Shown piece by piece: positions 58,269 through 64,000 of a stretch of DNA of 64,000 nt. The notes beneath the pieces were generated by a model. That model saw only the letters and a list, made by a program, of their open reading frames with translations, ran no database searches and had not been told where the DNA came from. Both the position numbers and the translations under genes were made by a program. The first letter of the stretch is position 1. Each line of letters starts with the position of its first letter. The stretch lies in assembly GCA_003615045.1 (NCBI GenBank), contig ML014153.1, positions 1 to 64,000 on the forward strand, given 5' to 3'. The stretch is from Caulochytrium protostelioides. Taxonomy: Eukaryota; Chytridiomycota; Caulochytriomycetes; Caulochytriales; Caulochytriaceae.

Positions 58269-59873
58269 TTATGCCCAGCCGCCCTGGTTGGCATACTGCA
58301 TGGCGCGCACGTTGGTCGGATGCGGCTGCGCGCTGAACTTCTCGAACGTCATGGAACGGTCAGGCTTCAGCACGATCCATGCGCCCTGGTTGCCCTCCGA
58401 GTCGCAGTAGTTGGGGGCGCTGAAGATGGTGATGCACTTGCCGTCGTGGGCCTCCTCGTACCCTTGAGCCTTCAGTTCGTGCGAGCGGATGAGGTAATCG
58501 AGGTTGTTCTCCTCGAGGAAGGCCTTGGTGATGTCGGGGCCAAACTCGATTCCGGCGCCGCGGCGCGAGGGCCCGCGACCCGGAGCCGGGCGCGGATCGG
58601 ACCACAACATCTCCTGCATCAAGCTGTTGCCGGCAGAGCCCGGCTGGGAGAAGCGGTTGATGGCGCGGAGCTCGTCGAGCTTGACGCCGTCGCGGGAGAA
58701 CAGACCGCCGTGCAGCACCAGGATCTTTTCCTGGATGATATTGCCCAGCGGAATCGCGTTGAAAATCTGGGTAAAGAGTTCGTAGGTCAGCGGCGTGTAC
58801 TTGGACAAGCACTCGCCCTTGAACCCGTAGACCTTGTTCATGTCGTCGGTCTCGTGGTTGCCGCGCGAGATGAAGAAGTAGCGCGGGTACAGCAGCTTGT
58901 ATGTCAGCAGCGCGAGCGCACACTCGATCGAGAACGAGCCGCGGTCGACAAAGTCGCCGTTGAACAGATACAACACCTTTGGCGAGGGGTGGCCGTTCTT
59001 CTCGAAGATGTGCAACAAATCATAGAACTGGCCGTGGATATCACCGCACACGATCATCTTGGCGTCGTCAGGAATCGTCACATCAACCACCGCGGGCTCC
59101 TTCTTGAGCAACTCGAGCACGGCGAGCAGCAGCTGCAGCGCGTAGCGGCGGTGCAGGATCTTCTGCTTGGCCATGTAGTCCAGCAGGCTCTTGGCCCACT
59201 CGGCCGTGATGCCGTGCAGCGCGGCCAAATCGCCGACAGCGACGTCCTGGTTGGCAGTGTGCAGCGGCACCGGGTTGAGCACGGGACCATCATACGACGG
59301 ATCGACCGGGATGTTGCTCAGATCGCCGATCCGCACGGCGACATCGCGGTCCGGCGAGTCAAACGCGATCGCTTTGGCGAACATGGCCGCGTTGTGCTCC
59401 TTCGTGCACTGCGCGAGCTTGGCCTTCGCATCGGCATCCTGTGGCGCGAACTTCACGACCGTCTTCAAGTCGTTGATCGCGAGCTTCAGCCGGCCGAGCG
59501 CCATATACGCGCTCGCGCGGCGGTAGTATGCCTTGACGTAGTTAGGGTCGACGGCGATGGCGCGCTTCGCGTCCGCGATGGCGGCGCCGTAGTACTCCAG
59601 CTTGAGCTGCGCGAAGGCGCGGTTCGCATAGTAGACGGCGACGTTCGGGTTAAACGTGATGGCTTGCGAGTACTTGTCGATCGCGGCCTCGTAGCTCTTG
59701 TGCGCGAACAGGGTGTTGGCCTCGGCCTTCAGGGCCTCGGCCGCCTCGGCCTCTTTCGGCGAGACTTCCACGGGCAGCGGCGTGGCCGACGCGTCAGCCG
59801 CGCCCGCAGCACCGCCGGTGGCGGCCGGCGCCTCCGACGCCGTCGGGTTGCTCTCTGTCTGTGATTCAGTCAT
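58269..59873 (-). CDS. PPP5C: Serine/threonine protein phosphatase 5
   Basis: 534 residues from the ATG at 59873 (MTESQTESN); an upstream GTG in frame is ignored. PP5 is the Hsp90-bound phosphatase that dephosphorylates Hsp90, Cdc37 and clients. Three TPRs (about 42-145: ALKAEANTLFAHKSYEAAID, YYANRAFAQLKLEYYGAAIA, AYYRRASAYMALGRLKLAIN) come first, then the PPP catalytic domain (about 200-520) with all metal and phosphate motifs: GDIHGQFYD (about 274), GDFVDRGS, SRGNHE, LHGGLFSRD and SAPNYCD. The C-terminal segment is present, and the length is close to animal PP5 (about 499) with a 40-residue Ala-rich N-terminal extension. Intronless. Confidence 0.98.
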   Translation of the reverse strand: MTESQTESNPTASEAPAATGGAAGAADASATPLPVEVSPKEAEAAEALKAEANTLFAHKSYEAAIDKYSQAITFNPNVAVYYANRAFAQLKLEYYGAAIADAKRAIAVDPNYVKAYYRRASAYMALGRLKLAINDLKTVVKFAPQDADAKAKLAQCTKEHNAAMFAKAIAFDSPDRDVAVRIGDLSNIPVDPSYDGPVLNPVPLHTANQDVAVGDLAALHGITAEWAKSLLDYMAKQKILHRRYALQLLLAVLELLKKEPAVVDVTIPDDAKMIVCGDIHGQFYDLLHIFEKNGHPSPKVLYLFNGDFVDRGSFSIECALALLTYKLLYPRYFFISRGNHETDDMNKVYGFKGECLSKYTPLTYELFTQIFNAIPLGNIIQEKILVLHGGLFSRDGVKLDELRAINRFSQPGSAGNSLMQEMLWSDPRPAPGRGPSRRGAGIEFGPDITKAFLEENNLDYLIRSHELKAQGYEEAHDGKCITIFSAPNYCDSEGNQGAWIVLKPDRSMTFEKFSAQPHPTNVRAMQYANQGGWA

Positions 59874-60364
59874 ACTCAGCCAAGATGAAATCGCGCGCAC
59901 GCGACGGGAAACGAAGAGGGGGGTAGAACGATGAGAAATAGAGGCGCGTATCGGGTCGGCACACTCATCAGGCGTCGGTCTGCAACGAAGTGATGCGGCA
60001 AGGCTCGCTTAAGCGAGAAGCAATGCAAAGGATCGTGGAGGCAGGGAAAGCCTGGTGCGAAGAAGGCGGTCTCGATTTGCACGTGACGGCCATCCCGGTA
60101 GGTCACGGTGGCCGCGGGTCAAGCTGGCCCGCTCGCCCGCCGTTCGGGTCTATCCCCGCCGGTCGAGCCACGCTGGCGGACGCTGTGGTGTGCGATGATC
60201 CGCTCTTGCTGCGCCCCCGGAAAAACTTTTCGGATGGGCGAGTCGTCTCGTTGAAGGGTACCATTGACACGGGTCCCTATCGCCCTCTCCCAGACCTTGT
60301 CGTATGCGTATTTTCATTCCGTTGTACATAGCAACATCAAGTTGAGAAGCAAAAAAAAGGAACA

Positions 60365-61248
60365 CTAGACGCGCGAGATGACACTCTCGTATGTGGGAAC
60401 CATGTACTTGATGTTGATGAAGGCGTCTTCGCCGCCGGTCAGCTCAAGCTTCTCCAGCGTCTCTTGGATGAGATCGCCGAGGTTTTCCTGCTTCTGCTGG
60501 CTGTAGTAGATCCCGTCGCCGAGGTTCTCGTTCTTGCTTTTGAAGAGGTTGAACACCGGCAAGATCTGGCGGTAGTAGGGAACGAGCGCCTGGCCGATGA
60601 GGTCGCCGCAGGAGACCAGGTGCTGCAGCACTTTGAGCGTCGTGGCAATGACCTGGGCATTGCGCATGTTGAGCGCCTGCTTGATGGGGATAATGAGCTG
60701 CGGGATCACGGGCAGCACCTTGGCGCCGCCCGCCGAGTGTTCGAGCAAGTCGTGGGTACCCTGCTGCGAGAGCAGCGTGTATGGCGACTGCGTCTCGGAC
60801 AGCCCCGAGAAGAAGAGGGGCAGGTAGTGGTGGTAGTCGAGCTTGTCGATATCGACCTTCCAGCGCATGCGGGGGCCGCGGCCGTCGTGGTTCACGGCGA
60901 TCGGGAAATCGCCGCGGTCATACAGGCGACGGAAACCTAAATTGAGCATCGTCACCATCATGTGTCCGTAAACGACCGGCGAGAAAAGCATGGGTGAGCA
61001 CCTCCGATCATTCGATCATGATTCGATCACACGGGCACAAAGGTCGCTTCGTCCCTCTAAAGCAGCGCGCCGGCCGTGAGCTCAGACCGATGCACAGATC
61101 GGGCGCACTTACTGGTGTGGCTCGCGGTCGAAACGACGGCGTTCGACGGCTTGCCGGCCGGGCCCGGGGTCTTGTGAAGCTGGTAGATGCCGGTCTTGGG
61201 CGGGACGCTGCCCTTAGGCGCGAACTGCGAGCTCGTCGTGCGCGTCAT
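60365..61248 (-). CDS. PACRG: PACRG, ciliary/flagellar doublet-microtubule inner-junction protein (two exons)
   Basis: Join on the minus strand of 61248-61113 and 60936-60365, 235 residues. PACRG with FAP20 seals the A- and B-tubules of axonemal doublets. Exon 1 starts [20 protein letters not shown]. The junction rebuilds [16 protein letters not shown], matching the family at exactly the spliced codon. Then come [77 protein letters not shown] and the C-terminal [12 protein letters not shown]. The helical-repeat core is complete and strongly conserved. Its presence implies that this organism builds motile cilia or flagella, so its cells or zoospores swim. Confidence 0.96.
60937..61112 (-). other. 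Intron of PACRG (176 nt)
   Basis: Minus-strand donor GTAAGTG after ACACCA, acceptor TTTAG before GTTTCC. The split codon A|GT gives Ser. Reading through instead would start the protein inside the intron and lose the conserved N-terminal segment. Confidence 0.88.
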
Positions 61249-62066
61249 GGTGGCCGCTCGATGGAATGGCGACGGGTTCTGCAAAGGGCAGCGGCGGCAA
61301 TCACAATGCACCAGCAATGCGGTCGATGAAGGATGAGCGGGTGGCTATTCACGATCGATACTCATCGACGAATGGAGGATACCGGTTCAGAGGATGCTCA
61401 TTTCGATAAATGCACGAAGGCATGCTACCAACGTCTCAGACATGAGGCAGGTGGATGTGGTGTGTATAAAAAAGCGGTTTTATGTCGGTTGGCGGCGTGC
61501 GCGATGTTGCACCGTGAGGATCGTGGGCTCGTAGACCCCCTCCCGCAGGTCCTCTGGTCTCCCGCTTTGGCCGAGCCCCGATCCGCAGCTCACCGGCCCC
61601 TCGCCTGGAGCCCCTGACGGGCCGGTCCATGGGAGGGAAGTTTCCGCGAGACCCGTGCTCATCATCACCTGTGTGCCGAGAACCCATACCCGCGGTGATC
61701 TCCGACGACACGCGCGCCCGCCGACGACGGCTCATGCGGCGCCAGGCCAGCCTCCGTCCGCCGATCGCCGTCTGCTGCCGTGCCGCGTCGTCGTGCCCGG
61801 GCAGGTGACACGAACGCCCGAACCCCGCTGGCTGATGCGGTGTGCTTCAACGGCGCATGGCCGTGACTCACGCCAGCGCTGCTGGTGGGTCGTGCGTCTG
61901 CTCGCGATGCCGTGCGGAATCGGAGTTTCGGATGGCCGGAGCCGCCCCGCGGCACGCATCGGTATGCGCGACGTGATTGACGGGATGATGGTGGCCGGGC
62001 AGGACGGCCGATCGCCGACCGCCGACCGCGTGTGTTGTATTGGGAGGCCGTTGTCGGTCACGACGG

Positions 62067-62097
<31 letters not shown>

Positions 62098-62113
62098 GAT
62101 TCCGGGCGGGCTG

Positions 62114-62145
<32 letters not shown>

Positions 62146-62535
62146 CACGCAAACAGGGGCGCTGCCGCGGGCCGATCGGTCATCGTGCTGTGAGCCGGAG
62201 CAGGGGCCGCCGGGCCTGGTTCGGGCGAGGATCTGCTGCCGCTCTCCTCGGCATCATCCTCGCGCGCGCCATCACCATTCACTTTCCCTCACCTAATCCG
62301 GTTACTTGTCTTTCACCGCGCTGGTATGCGCAAGGTCCGACGAAGGACGAGTGACCTTATGCAGCCGGTCCGACTACAGCGGATCCGCGCTGAACCCTCG
62401 AGCACGTGCGATCGACACGGCGACTATGAGCTCTTCCGTCTAACCGGCGGCTAAAGACGTTTGCATGCGACCATGATAACAGCATGGCATGGCATGGCCT
62501 CCTGTTACATGATACTACAATCGAGGTCAGTATGA
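61249..62535. other. Intergenic with GC-rich microsatellites
   Basis: Holds (GACGGC)n at about 62066-62098 and (GGC)n at about 62117-62143. Pro-rich minus-strand frames here come from these repeats. No gene recognised. Confidence 0.5.
62066..62143. repeat. (GACGGC)n and (GGC)n microsatellites
   Basis: About five units of GACGGC followed, after a short spacer, by about nine GGC triplets. Confidence 0.9.
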
Positions 62536-63163
62536 TTACACGGCGGCAGCGGCTTGGTCAGCCCGGAAGAGCGCCAGGATCTCGTAGCCTGCGACGACGA
62601 GGTAGTTCGTGGCGATGGCGAGAAGAGACACCGCGATGCCGGCCATGATCTGGCCGTTCTGCGTCTGCAGGTTCGGCCGCGGGTTGAGGTAGCTCGAGAC
62701 GCCCAGGAACAGCGAGAACCACGACAGCGGCACGCTCTGCGTCATCGTGATGCCAGCCGAATAACAAAAAGAAGAATCAACATCGCCATGGTCACCGGGC
62801 CCGTTCATGGATCGCCATAGATCATCGTGGATCATTCATACGTGATATCGCAGGGCCGTCGTGACGTGAGTTGACCTACGCTTGATATGCGAAACAAGAA
62901 ACGTTATCAACGATGCTATCACTGATACCGTCCGGCCGCGCCATTCGCGACGGCCACGGTCTCGCGGAGCTTACCTTAAACATCAAAGAGGCTGATCCGA
63001 CGATCATCGCAAAGAAGCTGACGAAGTCGGTCTGCATGTCGAGCGCGTGGATGCGAGCGCTGCGGAAGGCCCGGATCGCGCTGGCCTTGCGCGCCGGCGA
63101 CGGCTGCACCAGCGCCGCCGCATCGACAGCGTCCAGCACGCTGTTCGCACTCGGCTGGGCCAT
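62536..63163 (-). CDS. Asterix (PAT complex subunit, WDR83OS family), two exons
   Basis: Join on the minus strand of 63163-62975 and 62736-62536, 129 residues. Asterix with CCDC47 forms the ER PAT complex, which shields polar transmembrane helices during membrane-protein insertion. Exon 1 ends MQTDFVSFFAMIVGSASLMF and K; exon 2 begins SVPLSWFSLFLGVSSYLNPR. Together they give the family pattern of a short helix, a middle helix and a final helix (GIAVSLLAIATNYLVVAGYE). Compared with animals (about 106 residues), the C-terminal helix carries a short Ala-rich extension and the N-terminus is more Ala-rich. Both exons are phase 0 at the junction. The family match is from layout and short motifs, so somewhat less certain than others. 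Confidence 0.8.
62737..62974 (-). other. Intron of the Asterix gene (238 nt)
   Basis: Minus-strand donor GTAAGCT after TTTAAG, acceptor ACGCAG before AGCGTG, with a T-rich run about 30 nt upstream of the acceptor. Both exons keep the reading phase. Confidence 0.8.
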
Positions 63164-63916
63164 CCTGCACAGAGGTCCTCGTCAGACTGACGGATCGCCC
63201 AGCAGCCGTGGGATCGACCGTCCCTTGATCTCGGGCGGGATGGAATCAGCTCGGTCGGGCGTTGTGCCACGCGTGCAGCGTCAGGAAGCGTCGGCGGGAG
63301 CGCTTTGTTCTCGGCGTCAGGGAGCGTGATCGGATCCCGGACAAGACAGAATCAGGCGGCACGTGCCGCGGCTCCCGTCCCTACCCACGAGGCGCTTCGC
63401 ACCACGTGGGCACCGTCCCGTCTGCAGTTCGGGCGACGGTGGCACGTGTGGTGGGGTAGGGAGCTGCCGGAGGCTGCGCGCGCGCGGAGCCTGCCGGAAT
63501 GCCGGACCGGAAAAGAAGAGGCAAGGCCGGGCTGGCGCGCCAAGACCGCCGCGGCTCGGCGGGCTGCCTCATCCATTCCTGCCCCATGGCCTGAATGCGT
63601 CCGAACCTCGCGGGTTGGCTGCTGCTGCTTGGCTTGGCTCGATCCCGCCCAATGGTCGTTTCGTCCAAGTCATCGCATGCGGCTGACCTCCACCCGGGTG
63701 CCACGGTGCCACGCGGGAACGCCAGCATCGCAGATTGGGGATCATCAGCATGATCGCTGCTCGCTTGGCTGCGCTTCTAGACGATGGCGTGGCGACCCGG
63801 GGACTGCCGTGCCCTGCGATGCCCGAGCGTGGTCTCGTCGTCTGGCGTCGATTGGCGGCTCGGTCGATCCCATCGGATCCAGTGATCCAGTGATGTCCGA
63901 CCGACCGACCAGGCAT
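63164..63916. other. Intergenic, no gene seen
   Basis: No recognisable protein. It separates the Asterix start from the gene tail at the right edge, both on the minus strand. Confidence 0.5.
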
Positions 63917-64000
63917 ATTAGATTTTGCGGGTGCTGGCCATGGCGGCGGCCACGGCCACGCCGTGGCCTGACCAGCCGACGCGGCTCATGCCGAGGCCGA
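63917..64000 (-). CDS. Possible C-terminal end of a gene cut by the window edge
   Basis: From the right edge the minus strand reads LGMSRVGWSGHGVAVAAAMA, then STRKI and a TAA at 63917-63919. A stop following a glycine-rich, ordered-looking segment suggests the end of a real protein, but 27 codons are too few to name a family. Confidence 0.35.

Noticed and set aside
62058-62282. Pro-rich 74-codon minus-strand frame
   Set aside because: It starts with GTG and its P-run and SP-repeat come from the GGC and GACGGC microsatellites.
1-64000. tRNA, rRNA and CRISPR array search by eye
   Set aside because: A few GGTTCGA strings (for example near 8316, 28023, 48173) are not part of a full tRNA cloverleaf, and no direct-repeat array with unique spacers was seen.

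Overview
The window is nuclear DNA from a high-GC, intron-poor eukaryote, most likely a flagellated (zoosporic, chytrid-like) fungus. The fungal signs are a Crh-type GH16 cell-wall transglycosylase, a CFEM-like GPI protein, compact genes and short introns with GTAAG donors. The flagellate signs are a full PACRG gene (ciliary doublet-microtubule protein) and an NSUN7-like gene. A high-GC chytrid such as Caulochytrium is a guess, not a demonstration.

Layout: 1-11 kb holds a possible gene start at the left edge, a Fanzor-like ORF (923-1864), an Sds3/BRMS1 subunit of the Sin3-HDAC complex, a small CFEM-like GPI protein, a second Fanzor remnant (7.4-7.7 kb) and a 7TM receptor fused to an RGS domain. 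11-21 kb holds the U2AF large subunit, a secreted DUF4874/DUF4832 protein and the NSUN7-like gene. 21.7-28.7 kb is one uninterrupted UBR1-type N-recognin on the minus strand, convergent with NSUN7. 30-34 kb holds the GH16 enzyme, a scrambled Fanzor locus and a secreted Ser/Pro-rich protein. 36-45 kb is a housekeeping block: TTC4/Cns1, ZMAT2/Snu23, mitochondrial uS12, Rrp1, alkaline ceramidase. 48-64 kb holds UBE2T, a large low-complexity protein, protein phosphatase 5, PACRG, Asterix and the tail of an unidentified gene at the right edge. No operon logic applies. Two Hsp90-linked TPR proteins (TTC4, PP5), two spliceosome genes (U2AF, ZMAT2) and two probable flagellar genes share the window.

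The main unusual system is a family of Fanzor/TnpB-like remnants (eukaryotic relatives of the RNA-guided nuclease TnpB). I see protein-level traces at five places: 923-1864, about 7.45-7.74 kb, about 10.92-10.99 kb, about 31.16-31.84 kb and 31.86-32.16 kb. Four 3' ends carry the same short motif. It is a stem of the type CCTCGGTGG...CCACCGAGG around a G-run/C-run core, followed by a TTRGGT terminal block, after which the copies diverge. This is the position and design expected of the scaffold of an omega-type guide RNA. One of these ends (32484-32553) stands without any ORF. No copy looks intact, so this locus is best read as a decaying family whose RNA end can be compared across copies.

Three introns were placed because both exons match the family and the reading phase closes: ZMAT2 38710-38887, PACRG 60937-61112, Asterix 62737-62974. 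A fourth is likely near the 3' end of NSUN7. No tRNA, rRNA or CRISPR array was seen.
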